Positions 48,646 through 61,913 are shown, counted from the stretch's first letter. The stretch is 64,000 nucleotides of DNA from Eledone cirrhosa (GCA_964016885.1 OZ024740.1:3520836-3584835); one strand, 5' to 3'. A program made the numbers and translations. Notes: generated from the sequence alone by a model not told the origin.

Positions 48646-48885
48646 ATTACAGCAACAACAGCAGCAGCAGCAGCAGTGTAGAGCAACTGTAGAACTGGCA
48701 ACCTGGTTGCCATAGTAATCAAAACAACAGCAGCAACAGCAACAGCAGCAGTAACAACAGCAGCAGCAGCAGTAACAGCAGCAGCAAAAACAGCAACAGC
48801 AACAGCAGCAGCAGCAGCAGCAAGAACAGAAGCAACAGCAGCAACAACAACAACAACAACAGCAGCAGCAGCAGCAGCAGACTTT
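48646..48885. repeat. CAG/CAA trinucleotide repeats
   Basis: Two tracts of mixed CAG and CAA (48,649-48,677 and 48,722-48,882). Translations are poly-Gln or poly-Cys only; no exon context seen. Confidence 0.92.
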
Positions 48886-49185
48886 TGAAAAGACAGTCAC
48901 CAAGATTTGTCTGTGATAGTTGGCAGTGTAGTAGTGATGGTAAATGGTGACATTGGTGAGGGTGATGACGACTGGTTGATAGATTGGTGGTGGTGATGTG
49001 TTGTTGTAGATGGTGGAGGAGGTGTCAATGATGATGTCTTGGAGTGAACAATACAGAAGCTGGCAGAGGGCAGCAACCATTTTTCTAGATCAACAAAAAT
49101 GTTGTCATGGCAGCAGGAGAAACTGAGAGAGGTTTAAAATTTGTAATGATCAAACTGAGACAAATGACATATTTCCTATATATAT
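48886..49185. other. Unique DNA, nothing recognised
   Basis: No supported feature. Confidence 0.45.
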
Positions 49186-49240
49186 TTATAGGTTGTAGTG
49201 CACCTGAGCACTGTACACAATAATTTCATTATTATTATTA
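49186..49240 (+). mobile_element. CR1-type LINE 3' terminal stub
   Basis: GTTGTAGTGCACCTGAGCAC, TGTACACAATAATTTC, (ATT)n. Matches the 3' end of the CR1-type fragment at 24,106-24,160 on the opposite strand. Extremely 5'-truncated insertion. Confidence 0.7.
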
Positions 49241-49622
49241 TTATATATGTGAAAAAATGGGGAGAAGAATACTGCATGGTTGCACATGGATAACATGTTA
49301 TAAAATGAGTCCCTCATCAGTGATTTACCAACGGTCATAGGTATTTCATTGCATTAAAAATCATATACCTCACGTTGGCGCAATAATAACTAAAATAAGT
49401 TATTAGGACAATTAAAACGCGTAAAGCGAGTGAGACAAGTAAACAACACAGATGAAAGCTAACCGAAGATAGGAAGAGACACAAGCTACATAGTTATTCT
49501 ATCAGTATATATGAGCGAGTAGAAAATAGACCCTTCGAGATGAAACCGATGTGAGAGTGTGTGTGTGTGTGTAAATATATATATATTTATATACTCTTTT
49601 ACCTGTCCCACCAATCCAGCTG

Positions 49623-49678
<56 letters not shown>

Positions 49679-49886
49679 AAAGAATAGAGGTGTAACACAC
49701 AAGTTATTATATATTGGTAAACGGAATAGAAAATGCTGACAAATTGTTCACAGTTGAAAAATGGTTTAATTAGGAATAAAAGAGTATTAGTGATTGTATG
49801 GGTTAGTATTCAGTTGTGGTTTTAAGTTTTTAAGTTTTTACCGGTTGCGCATTTCTAAATGCTTTTCAAAAATAATTTTGAGATAG
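49241..49886. other. AT-rich spacer with TA tract
   Basis: Contains a minus-strand CTGATGA (49,315-49,321) without a hammerhead partner, and (TA)n at 49,626-49,674. No gene. Confidence 0.5.
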
Positions 49887-50097
49887 AGTGTCCGTGCTGT
49901 TTGCTTTCAATCCTCAGAATGAAAAAATCCTGGTCCAGGATTTTTTCATTCTGAGGATTGAAAGCAAAACCTTTTGCTTTTAAGAAACCACTGGTAAATG
50001 GAATAATTGCCTTATGTTGTTTATTAAATAATAATTAAGCTCTGTTACCTACATAGAGCACTCTTTTTTCCTGGACTTTTCCGACGGAATTACTTCA

Positions 50098-50135
<38 letters not shown>

Positions 50136-50346
50136 TGAAGTAATTCCGTCGGAAAAGTCCAGGAAAAAAGAGTGCTCTATGTAGGTAACAGAGCTTAATT
50201 ATTATTTAATAAACAACATAAGGCAATTATTCCATTTACCAGTGGTTTCTTAAAAGCAAAAGGTTTTGCTTTCAATCCTCAGAATGAAAAAATCCTGGAC
50301 CAGGATTTTTTCATTCTGAGGATTGAAAGCAAACAGCACGGACACT
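49887..50346. repeat. 460-bp near-perfect palindrome
   Basis: The two halves are reverse complements about 50,116.5, a 32-bp (TA)n centre; no mismatch seen by eye. Outer ends are AGTGTCCGTGCTGTTTGC and GCAAACAGCACGGACACT. Each arm contains a smaller palindrome (CAATCCTCAGAATG ... CATTCTGAGGATTG) and CATAGAGCACTC. A diverged relative of part of the arm lies at 55,215-55,285. Confidence 0.93.
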
Positions 50347-50348
50347 TG

Positions 50349-53300
50349 TCGTTCTGCTGCAAAAACATATGGGCCTTGCAACACAGATAGTTCACTTAGA
50401 CCCAGGGGGTCGACTGGTGGTGCTGGACCTTGGCAGTGGTGAAGGTAGAGCCTTTAGGCTGATAGCCGCATATGCCCCTTTTGGGACAGAGCGGCCCGAC
50501 TTTTTCCAGCGTCTGGAGTCTTTTCTAGGGACGTCCCGTTCCCTGCTTTTAGTGGGGGATTGGAATGGTATCCTGGATGCACGTTGGGACTATGCAGGGG
50601 CATGTCCCGATAGAGAGGGGTGCAACAGCCTCAAGGGGTTACTCGGCCGATTTGACCTGGCCGATAGATTTCGACTAGATTTTCCGACGGTGCCAACCTG
50701 GTCTTGATCAAATCGCAGCGGATCATCTAGATCGTACCTAGATAGATTTTTAGTTAGAAATAAGGACAGGGACTTTTTAAGTTGTCCAGAAATGCTCATG
50801 GTTGGCTATTCAGACCACAAGTTGGTGACCTGCATGGTCAACCTTGATAGAACGCATAGACAGGGCCCCGGTTACTGGAAGCTCAACTTGTCCTTGCCGG
50901 CAAGTAGAGCCTACAGGAATCGGATTAGTACGTTAGTTAAGGAACGGTTGACTGGAGCGATCGTCAACAGCAGGTGGTGGGTATCTCTAAAGAGAGAGAT
51001 TAGAGTAGTCTCGATTGAATTTAGTAAGGTTCTAGCTGCGGATAGGAATAGGAAGGAAAGGGAGCTAATAGATAGAGTAGAAGAGGCAATTAGAAGCGGC
51101 GACGTGGCCAGAGTGCTAGCGTCGAGAACGGCTTTGAGCCAGTTTTTCGACGCGAAGCACGAAGGCTGCGTTGTCCGAAGTAAAATACGTGCTCTAGGGA
51201 ACGAGGGGGCCAAAGCTGTTAGCTGGGCCCGCGTGACAGAGGCCAACAGTGGAACTAAATCCACCATCCGGTCTTTGCGAGACCTGGATGGACGGGCGAT
51301 TCTTGAGCCTAAGCAGATGTGTGAGGCCTTTCAAAGGCACTTTGCCCGACTGTTCGGGAGGGGCGGGGAGCCGGTTGGAAACGTGGACTTCGGTCCATAC
51401 CTCGACGGCCTGCCGCGCCTCTCGGACAGGGAGGCGAAGTCTTGCGAGGAGCCGATTTCGGCCGCTGAGATAGAGGACGTGCTGGGCCAATGCGGCAAAC
51501 GCAAATCCCCGGGTCTCGATGGTCTTCCTTACGAATTATATCTAGCTATGCCGGACTTGTTCCCCGATCTCCTCGAGGCGGTCTACTGCAACTGGCAACA
51601 GAACGGGAGAATTCCCTGTACTGTGACCAAGGGCGTAGTCACGCTAGTGAGGAAGGACGAGAACAAGGGGGACGAAATAAGTAACTTCAGGCCCATAACT
51701 CTGCTAAATACAGAGTTACAGATTTTGGCCAAGGTGCTAGCAAAGAGGTTGGCGCTTGTCGTGGGCAACCTGGTGGGAGATGCGCAGACATGCGCTATCC
51801 CGTACAGGTCCATCCATGACAACCTCCACCTCATGCGATACATCATAGAGAGGGTTGGGAACGAACCCGGCTTTGGTGGGGCTCTAATCAACTTGGATCA
51901 ATCTAAGGCGTTCGATAGGGTCGACCATGGTTACCTGGATGCGGTGCTAGCGGCGGCAGGCTTCGGACCCGTTTTCAGGGGCTGGATCACTGCTATGCAC
52001 AGCAGCCGCATCTGCTCTAGGGTCAAGGTGAACGGCTACCTCTCGGAGCCGTTCAAAATCGCGCGGTCCATCCGACAAGGGTGCCCTCTCTCCTCCCTTC
52101 TGTATGTGTTGACTCTCGAGCCACTACTGCGGAAGTTGGAGTTGTTGCAGGGCATCCCTTTGGAACCGGGATTGCGGAAAGCGGTGTCAGCCTACGCCGA
52201 TGATGTGACAGTAATGGTGTCGACGGCCTCCGAAATCGAGGCGGTCGGCACCTTACTGGAGGAGTACGAAAAGTTCACAGGGGCTAAGCTGAACCGGGAC
52301 AAGTCGATCGGTTTGCAACTCGGCACGTGGAGGGGCAGACCGATGCCCTCCGATGGCGTCGTCGGACGCTGGACGGAGGGCCCGGTGAAGTTGCTCGGGG
52401 TCTGGTTCGGACCGGACCTCCAGGTGGAGAAAAACTGGGCGGAGGTTACGAACAGGGTGTTTGCACTGACCCAGAAGTGGGCCAGTTGCAAACTATCCCT
52501 GAAAGGTCGGGCGGAGGTGGCGAACACTTATATAGCGTCCGTCATCTACTACCGCCTGACCGTAGTGCCCTGCCCAAGGGAAACCCTCACCAAGATGGAG
52601 CGCGCGCTCTTCCAATTCCTTTGGAAGGGGCGGGCTCCTATGGTGAGGAGATCCATCTGCTGTCAACACCCTTCGAAAGGAGGGCTGGGGATGCCATGGC
52701 TAATGATGCGTAAACACGCATTAAGGCTACGGCACCTCTACGTATTCCTCACCGGACAACCGGTGTGGGCCCCGTTTGTGAGACGAACCTTTCCCAGACT
52801 CGTCTCACTCACCGAACTGCAATCCTGGGTCAAGCAGAGACCGAGAAAACTGGGCGCCTGGCACACTGAGTGTGCCCAGGCGCTCACCGCCCTCTGGCAG
52901 GCGGATCCGGTTTTCAGTGGAGACTCCACCGCAACATTCTATAGAGGGCTGGTACGCAGCAGGTGCGACGACGCCCTCGGAGAAGCCCTAGACATGGAGG
53001 AGGACGAACTGGCCAGCCTGTTCGGTAGGACATTCAGCCCGGGACCTATGGACAACTTCCAGAAGTCCCTGGCCTGGCAGTGCTACCGAGGGGCTTTACC
53101 CGTTCGAGAAAGGCTCTACAGACACGGGCGCCCGGGTAGGGACCCCGCCAAAAAGATCTGTCCCAGATGCGTGTGCGACGAGGAAACCGTTGCACACGCA
53201 TTGGTACACTGCTCGGGCGTAGCCGATCTGTGGGGCTATGTCGAACAACTGCTGTCAAGGGTGGGACCGATCCGGTTGACCACCGAGTCTATTGTAATGA

Positions 53301-53845
53301 TCAAGCCGCCTCCCCCCTTCAAAGATGAAGCAGAGGCGGTGTTTCTGTGCGTAATAGCCATGGCGAAAGAGGTTGTATGGTGGACGCGTCTGAAAGGACT
53401 GAGGTCGGGCGCCTTTCTCTCTGGCCAACAACTGGTCCGTTTCTTCCGATATCATTTCGGAAGAAGGATCAGGATGGAGAGAGAGGTGCTGCACCCCAGT
53501 CGTTTTTATGAAAGGTGGGTGAAAGTGGCGAGAATGGCCCGTGTGAATGGGCCTTCTCTTTACATAAGCCTGTAGGTGGAAAAGAGGAAGGAACGAGGGA
53601 GCACCCCCTCTCTGTGCTCCTGAGGAAAAGGGTTGCACACTTTTTTCGGGGGTGTGTGCGACCCCCCAAGGCGCCTCCTCTCTATTGAGGATTTTGTTAA
53701 AAATTTTATTTTTTGTTATATCTTATTTTATTTTTATATTTTGTTATTGCCTCCTCCTTATTGAGGACGCCTTTTTGTGTAAACTCCCCCCTTTGTACTT
53801 GTCCCACTTTTGATGCCCTAGTGGCAAATAAAAGAAACTTATATA
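50349..53845 (+). mobile_element. Tx1-type LINE, 5'-truncated, nearly intact ORF2
   Basis: Starts inside the endonuclease domain directly after the palindrome and ends GTGGCAAATAAAAGAAACTT followed by (TA)n. GC content is clearly above the flanks. The 3' UTR has two CCTCCT...TTGAGGA segments. ORF1 and the 5' UTR are absent. Confidence 0.88.
50369..53575 (+). pseudogene. Tx1-type ORF2: endonuclease/RT, one in-frame stop
   Basis: One frame from 50,369 to 53,575, broken only by TGA at 50,705-50,707 (after PTWS, where a Trp is likely). Before it: the end of an AP-type endonuclease (IAAYAPFG, GDWNGILDARWD). After it: YSDHKLV (catalytic SDH). From the ATG at 50,792 the 927-residue frame has RT motifs FRPITLLNTELQILAKVLA (299-317), LDQSKAFDRVDH (368-379), RQGCPLSSLLYVL and YADD (468-471). 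Near the C-terminus it has CPRC...H...HC. These are features of the Tx1/L1 group. It lacks the N-terminal endonuclease part. Confidence 0.9.
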
Positions 53846-53928
53846 TATATATATATATATATAAGAAAAGGAGAATCAGTGGTGCGACAAATTAAAATTT
53901 ATTAGACATATTATGACATATTAGACAT
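53846..53928. other. TA tract and junction
   Basis: Microsatellite tail of the Tx1-type element and a short linker. Confidence 0.6.
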
Positions 53929-54587
53929 AAAGCATAAATGAACTAAGGGAGAAATTAGAAATAAGAGGGATCAGATGTTTTTTACTCGAGAGAAGACTAC
54001 GTTGGTATGGTCACGTGATGAGCATGAAAGACGACAGCTGTATAAAAAAAGTGCAGGGCAATAAAAATAGACGGTAGCCACGGAGTAGGCACACCCAGAA
54101 AAACTTGGGACGACTTGATAAATTCCGACCTCACACACTTACACCTCTCCAAGACAATGTCACAGGACCGAGATCTTTGGCGCTACACAGTAATACAGAA
54201 GACCCGCCTTGCCTAAGTACAAAGTGAAACCTACTACAGTCAGTAGGCACCTCTTAACAAAAATGCATCCCCGCCCTACCACCCCCACCACATCCACACC
54301 ACCCCTTTCAATGTAAAGTTATGTTGGTACCACAACATCCAGCCCGAAATAAATGAGGTCGTATAGGTGTCACGACAAAAAGACACAGTCTACGCTGTAA
54401 TGTGGCCGTGTAGGTAACACGGTAAAAACCTCCCAGTCCACACTGTAAATGTGGTTGGTGTTAGGAAGGGATCCAGCCGTAGAAAACCCGCCAGACAGTC
54501 CTATGCGAGCAAGACAACCAATCTTGCCTCAAGTGGGAAAATTCCCGTCCAAACCAATGCAAGAAGCGTGGAAGATGGACGTTAAAC

Positions 54588-54641
<54 letters not shown>
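53929..54641 (+). pseudogene. RTE-type LINE 3' fragment
   Basis: Begins within the C-terminal coding region (NELREKLEIRGIRC, RRLRWYGHVM) with a frameshift near 54,052. A 3' UTR like that of the 31-kb copy follows (CAGTCAGTAGGCACC, GGTGTCACGACAAAAA), ending TAAACGATGATG...(GAT)n, about 20 repeats. 5'-truncated insertion. Confidence 0.87.
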
Positions 54642-54763
54642 ATTACAATCGTTTCTCTGGTGACCGGCTCGAGGCACAATCGATGCGGTGATCGAACCTG
54701 ACTCGGAAATCGCAGGATCCTCAGATACGTTTCGATCTTTCGAAGCAGAGTTTCCAAATTACT

Positions 54764-54825
<62 letters not shown>

Positions 54826-54826
54826 C
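54642..54826. other. Spacer with TA tract
   Basis: Unique DNA then (TA)n at 54,767-54,825. Nothing recognised. Confidence 0.5.
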
Positions 54827-55050
54827 ATCATCATCATCATCATCATCGTTTAATGTCTATCTTCCACGCTAGCATGGGTTTGACAGAAGTTGTCCCACTT
54901 GAGGCAAGATTGGTCGGGTGACCGTGTCTCGATTGTATAGGACTATCTGGAAGGTTTCTTACGGTTCGATGCCCTTCCTAACACCAACCACATAAAGTGT
55001 GAACTGTTACCTACACGGCCACATTACAACGTGGACTGTTTTTTTCCCCT
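54827..55050 (-). mobile_element. RTE-type 3' UTR fragment
   Basis: Plus strand starts (ATC)n CGTTTAATGTCTATCTTCCA, then ACGCTAGCATGGGTTTGAC. Further on it has GATGCCCTTCCTAACACCAA and CCTACACGGCCACATTACA. It is the reverse of the usual RTE tail. Confidence 0.8.
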
Positions 55051-55096
55051 CCCTTTTCTTTTTCCCTTCTCTCTTTCCTTATATATATATATAATA

Positions 55097-55216
55097 GAAA
55101 GTGAACAACACAAAATATAACTACTCCATAACCAAAGGTTTCTGGATCCTAGACAATATTAATATATGTCTGGATCAGTCATCAGACAGAGATGTTATTT
55201 TGTGTTGTTCACTTTC
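55097..55216 (-). ncRNA. Hammerhead-like ribozyme candidate I, long stem I
   Basis: Minus strand: a stem I of more than 25 pairs with internal loops (GAAAGTGAACAACACAAAAT against its complement), CTGATGA, one extra C, stem II (TG/CA, a bulged C, ATCC/GGAT, AGAC/GTCT), GAAA, stem III ACC-TTT-GGT, and unpaired T in the cleavage position. The extra C beside the core makes this copy less certain. Long stem I is unlike the others. Confidence 0.52.
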
Positions 55217-55290
55217 TAATTAAATAACTCTGTTCTCTACATAGAGCACTCTTTTTCCATTGCTTTTTCTTCAGAATTACCTAACATATA

Positions 55291-55612
55291 TCATCATCAT
55301 CATCATTTCATTTTACGTCCGCTTTTTCCCTGTTTGCAAGGGTGGGACTTCTACAGCTGGATGCCCTCCCTAACACCAACCTCATTTACAGTGAGTGGTG
55401 GGTGCTTTTTTGCCATAGCATCTCCACGACCACTTTGCAGTGGAATGATAGGGACCCCAGTCCCTATCATCTCATTTCTACAGCTGAGTAAACTGGAGCA
55501 ATGTGAAATAAAGTGTCTTGCTTAAGGAAACAACACATCACCCGGTCTGAGAATTGAACTCACAACCTTTCGATTGCAAGACCAATGCTCTAACCACTAA
55601 ACCATGCGCCTT
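55291..55612 (-). mobile_element. tRNA-derived SINE (family A)
   Basis: Full-length reverse copy: the tRNA head is at the right (GGCGCATGGTTTAGTGGTTA on minus), the B-box GAGTTCAATTCTC is intact, and the tail TGCAAACAGGGAAAAAGCGG, ACGTAAAATGAAATGATG lies at the left. A small internal duplication, GGGACCCCAGTCCC, is at 55,450-55,463. Confidence 0.85.
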
Positions 55613-55849
<237 letters not shown>

Positions 55850-55852
55850 CGA

Positions 55853-55994
55853 AGCATATGGCTTAGTGGTTAGAACATTGGTCTTGCAATCGAAAGGTTG
55901 TGAGTTCAATTCTCAGACCGGGTGATGTGTTGTTTCCTTAAGCAAGACACTTTATTTCATATTGCTCCAGTTTACTCAGCTGTAGAAATGAGAT
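55853..55994 (+). mobile_element. SINE family A, 5' half
   Basis: ATGGCTTAGTGGTTAGAACA, TTGCAATCGAAAGG and GAGTTCAATTCTCAG, ending at GTAGAAATGAGATGA. It forms an inverted pair with the copy at 55,291-55,612. Confidence 0.82.
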
Positions 55995-56143
55995 GATATA
56001 TATAATTATATAGAAATAGAAATAAGGATGAGGGTAATATTATATATTACCCGATTACCAGTAAGGTAAGTAGCTCAATGTAAAATATCAGATATAATAC
56101 AGAGCAGAAATACAACATAAACAATCAGATGGTGTTTAAGGCA

Positions 56144-56202
56144 TTTAATAGCTTACAATCGTTTCATCCAGATATAGGTCTGGATTCATCAGAGCATATA
56201 AA
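56144..56202 (-). ncRNA. Hammerhead-like ribozyme candidate G
   Basis: Minus strand: GCT then CTGATGA, a perfect 7-bp stem II ATCCAGA/TCTGGAT with loop CCTATA, GAAA, stem III AC-GATT-GT, A in the cleavage position (56,154), AGC. Beyond a symmetric 3x3 internal loop, four more A-T pairs extend stem I. All core bases match. Geometry and internal loop are typical of a type I hammerhead. Confidence 0.68.
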
Positions 56203-56435
56203 GGTTAAAACAAATATATTCCTAATCATTAGAACATTCAACAGGATACAGTGAAGACTAATTATAGGTGTTAATTGCAATATGTTAAAGAACAAGAGCA
56301 AAAGAAAATTGAACAGGTATGAAAATAGTAATGAAATATTATAATGAAAAATTGTATTAAAGCTATTAAATACCTTTCGTATTTATAATTATATATAACT
56401 CATATATAAGTATAAATATTATTATTATTATTATC

Positions 56436-56475
<40 letters not shown>

Positions 56476-56642
56476 CAATATGTAGAGAAGATAACACACC
56501 AGAGAGAGAGATGGTGCGCCATCAGTCAAACAGGGAAAAACCACCAGTGTATGGAATCTATAGCCCATGGAAGGTAAATTAGACACATAATAATTAAAAG
56601 TATAAATCACAGTGCAAATACGTACCTTGATAACTATCTAAC
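56203..56642. other. AT-rich spacer
   Basis: Unrecognised DNA with a (TA)n at 56,443-56,472. Contains GGTCTGGATTCATCAG-type flanks of the hammerhead family. No gene. Confidence 0.5.
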
Positions 56643-56725
56643 ACACACGTACAAATCCAACAGGATCTGTTTCGCCAACTAATTTGTTGACAGAAATGAT
56701 TAGCCTATGGTTCATCAGCGTGTGT
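56643..56725 (-). ncRNA. Hammerhead-like ribozyme candidate H, extended stem III
   Basis: Minus strand: ACACACG, CTGATGA, stem II (CCA/TGG, internal loop, CTAAT/ATTAG), GAAA, then an 8-bp stem III ACAGATCC/GGATTTGT with loop TGTT, unpaired A (56,650), CGTGTGT closing a 7-bp stem I. The first stem II pair is A-C. Unlike the others, stem III is long enough to fold stably as a monomer. Confidence 0.65.
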
Positions 56726-57090
<365 letters not shown>

Positions 57091-57159
57091 AAAACTTACC
57101 TCTTAATTTTAAATCTTTAATTTTTAGTTTCCCTCATCTACACACCCAGATGAAGAAAT

Positions 57160-59160
57160 CATGAGTTATATGACAACATACATGCCATTATAGATAAGAC
57201 ACCAAAGAGAGATCACCTCTTTCTGATGGGTGACTTTAACTGTAAAATTGGGCAACTGAACGAATCATTCCCATCAAGTATTGGGAAATATACCACAGGT
57301 ACATTTAACTCGAGAGGCGAGCTTCTAGCCGAATTTTGTACGAGGAACAATATGCAGATCACCAACACAATATTTCAAAAGAAAAACCTCTTCACTTGGA
57401 TATCACCAGACAGTATAACTAAGAATCAAATAGACTTTATAATAGCAAGAAAATCTTCAGCAAGACTAAGCATATTAGACAGCACTGCTCTTAACACTCC
57501 TGATATATCTGACCATCGTATGGTATGTACAAGATTTCATACTAACTTTGTTTGGCCACAAAGAACTAAAATACCATCGGAAGTTAACTTAGACAAACTC
57601 TCATGTAACGAAACAGCAAGCCGATTTAAACTCTAGTTGCAAAACTGCTTTTCAGCTTCTGAAAGATTTATGATACTATCTGCAGAGGCATAAAGGAGAT
57701 ATCTGAAGAGATTTTACCTAAGGAAAGCCTTTCCACTCCACAATGGGTGTCACAATAAAGAAAGAAAGCAATATCTAAAATCCATAGAATCAGAAGAGAA
57801 TGTGGCCACACATCAGCCCAATATAGAATAGCAAAGGCTGAATCCAAAAAACTCGTTAAATCAGACAAATTTAAGCAAATGTACATTGAGGAGCTGAATA
57901 ACCTACAACCCAACAGGTTACATCATGGTGTTCTGGAGAGACTAAAGACTAAACCAAGAAATCTTAGCTGGGGCATTAAAGATTCAAACGATACTATCCT
58001 TACTTCCAGAGATGATATCCTTGAACGCTGGGCTAAATTCTATGAAGAACTGTACTTCAGCAACTCAGAACCAACAACCATTCATGATTCGACATCAGAT
58101 GCCTTTCCATCTATCTTAGCTAGCGAGATATCTCATGCCATCAAAAATTTGAAGCGGGGGGCAAAAGCCCTGGACTGGACAACATATACTCAGAATTCAT
58201 CAAAGCTGGAGGTGAACCAATTATCAAAGCACTTCAACATCTCTTTAACTGTATTATCACTACAGGAAAAAGCCCAGGCATGTTCAAGAAATCATTGATA
58301 GTTGTACTCTACAAAAAAGTTAGCAGACTTGATTGTGGGAACTATCGTCCTATCAGCCTACTGAGTCATGTTTACAAGCTGTTCATGAGTATCATTGCAG
58401 CATGAGTGAAGTCAGACCTTTACGCCTCATTTCCTGAAACACAAGCTGCGTATCAACCTGGTAGAGACACCATTGAGCAGATCCTAGCTATTGAACAAAT
58501 CATTGAGAAATCAATAGAATTCAACAACCCTGTGCACATCACCTTCATTGACTTCACAAAAGCTTTTGACAACGTGAAACTACCTAGCTTGTGGCAACTC
58601 TTAAACAAGACCTCAATTAACAAAAACTACACCAACCTATTGAAAGAAACTTACACCAACTCAACAGCATATATCAAAACTGATTTGGGAACTACATGCT
58701 GTATAGACATCTCGAAGGGAGTTAAACAGGGGAATGTACTATCAGCACTTCTTTTCTGTATAGTTATAGCTGCACTTATTTACCAAACTGAAGAAGAATG
58801 CTCCTCTGGCTATCAAATAAGAGGTAAAATCCTATCAAATCTTAGATATGCAGACGATCTGGCCACCACGCGTTACTCTAGAACTGATCTGCAAGACTTT
58901 CTGAATGTACTGGCCAAACATTCGCTGGAGGCTGACTTACACATCAACATCTCCAAAACAAAATGTATGACAACTGATAAAACAATGCCAATCTCCAACT
59001 CACAATCTACAAACAGTAAATTACTCAAGTTACAGAGTTTGTATATCTCTGTCACAAACTATCATCAAACAACAATGGAATGGTTGCTGCACAGTATCAC
59101 ATCACTCTAGGTGGGGCAGCTTTCAACAAGAACAAGGAAGTAATAAGAGAACATGAGAAA
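57160..59160 (+). pseudogene. RTE-like endonuclease/RT, second family, decayed
   Basis: 5'-truncated, with several frame breaks. Endonuclease remnants are LMGDFNCKIG, KNQIDFIIARK and SDHRMV (catalytic SDH). RT remnants are YASFPETQAAYQPGRDTIEQ, ITFIDFTKAFDNV, KGVKQGNVLSALLF and YADDLATT. The C-terminal part (GWAAFNKNKE-like) fades at 59,160. It differs from the 28-39-kb elements in RT sequence and lacks the PHD finger in this part. Confidence 0.82.
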
Positions 59161-59164
59161 TAAA

Positions 59165-59880
<716 letters not shown>

Positions 59881-60640
59881 AGTCATAGGCTAGGAGGTAA
59901 ATTTGCACTTGTGTCTCCTAACCAATATGTCAACCTTATGTCTCCGTCTGCCCCACCCATGTACATGATCCTCTTTCATATCCTGACATGAAAACAGCTA
60001 CTGTCCTAGCAAAACATGTATGGAACTAAAGGAGAAAGGTATAACTCATAAAATAAAATGGAGAATACTAGAAAAGCCCAGTCCAAACACCAATGGATCA
60101 AATAAATGTGAGCTCAGTGCCAGTGAAAAGCAGAATACCTCAGGGCTTAGAATCTTCCAATGAATACCTCAATTCCAAAAAATGAGATTTTCAAGAGCAG
60201 GTGGCATTAAAAAGAATATTTACATTCTTTGTGAAAACACCAACCACTGAATATACAACCTACACAACTAGATGCACAAGATTCACTTCAAAAACACCCT
60301 AAGACTCTTTACATGCTTAAGAACTATTGACATAAAACTTCCCTTGCCCTGAACACACCACCTATATAAACTCCTATCATATTCTTCTTATCTCATTTTC
60401 TCCTCTTTGTATTATAAGACCTAAATATTTACTCATTTTACCAGTTAGATGCAATGAGTAAATCCTTTTAATCCTGGAGTTACCTCCCTTTCACCAATTA
60501 TAAGTTTTCTGTTCCTTCCCTCCTATCCATATGCTAAACCTCACCTAGATACTTTGTATAGCATTCATCAGAAGCTATGGCCAACAAACATCAGTTGCAC
60601 TCATCTACATTTGTCAGACATGAAACCTAAGGTTGCACAT
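59881..60640. other. Unique DNA, nothing recognised
   Basis: No conserved motif, RNA or repeat identified on either strand. Confidence 0.45.
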
Positions 60641-60643
60641 GGA

Positions 60644-60713
<70 letters not shown>

Positions 60714-60730
60714 ACACACGTGTGTGCGTG
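60641..60730. repeat. (TA)n(GT)n microsatellite
   Basis: (TA)n at 60,646-60,675 followed by (GT)n to 60,710 and an ACACACGTGTGTG mini-palindrome. Confidence 0.93.
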
Positions 60731-61691
<961 letters not shown>

Positions 61692-61711
61692 TTATTAAAA
61701 TAACAGTTTAA

Positions 61712-61762
61712 AGTTTAAGCAAAGAATCGCTGCTTTCACCCTTAAAGGGATCTTCTGAAACT
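61712..61762 (-). ncRNA. Hammerhead-like fold, variant core CAGAAGA (copy 3)
   Basis: Minus strand AGTTT - CAGAAGA - TCCC-TTTAA-GGGT - GAAA - GCA...TGCT - T - AAACT. Same core substitution as at 19.7 and 27.7 kb, with GAAA retained. Confidence 0.45.
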
Positions 61763-61913
61763 AACAAAGTCAATCTGTGAACGCAGAAGTGAATATTTCA
61801 AAAAACGTTGCAACCGGAGGAAGACAGGAAGACGATACTTTGGTTCGTGGAAACGTTCCCTGGCAAAGAACGGGAAAAAACGAATATAATACGTCATTAT
61901 TTGGAGTGGTGAA

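Noticed and set aside
48622..49080. Poly-Cys/poly-Gln protein from CAG/CAA repeats
   Set aside because: No flanking exon-like sequence; a simple repeat only.
49270..49345. Hammerhead candidate on the minus strand (CTGATGAGGG)
   Set aside because: No GAAA at the proper place and no stem III or stem I closure.
49887..50346. Hammerhead inside the palindrome (CTGAGGATTGAAAG)
   Set aside because: Only two bases separate the core halves, leaving no stem II.
55450..55463. GGGACCCCAGTCCC mini-palindrome as a regulatory site
   Set aside because: Best explained as a small internal duplication in the SINE copy.
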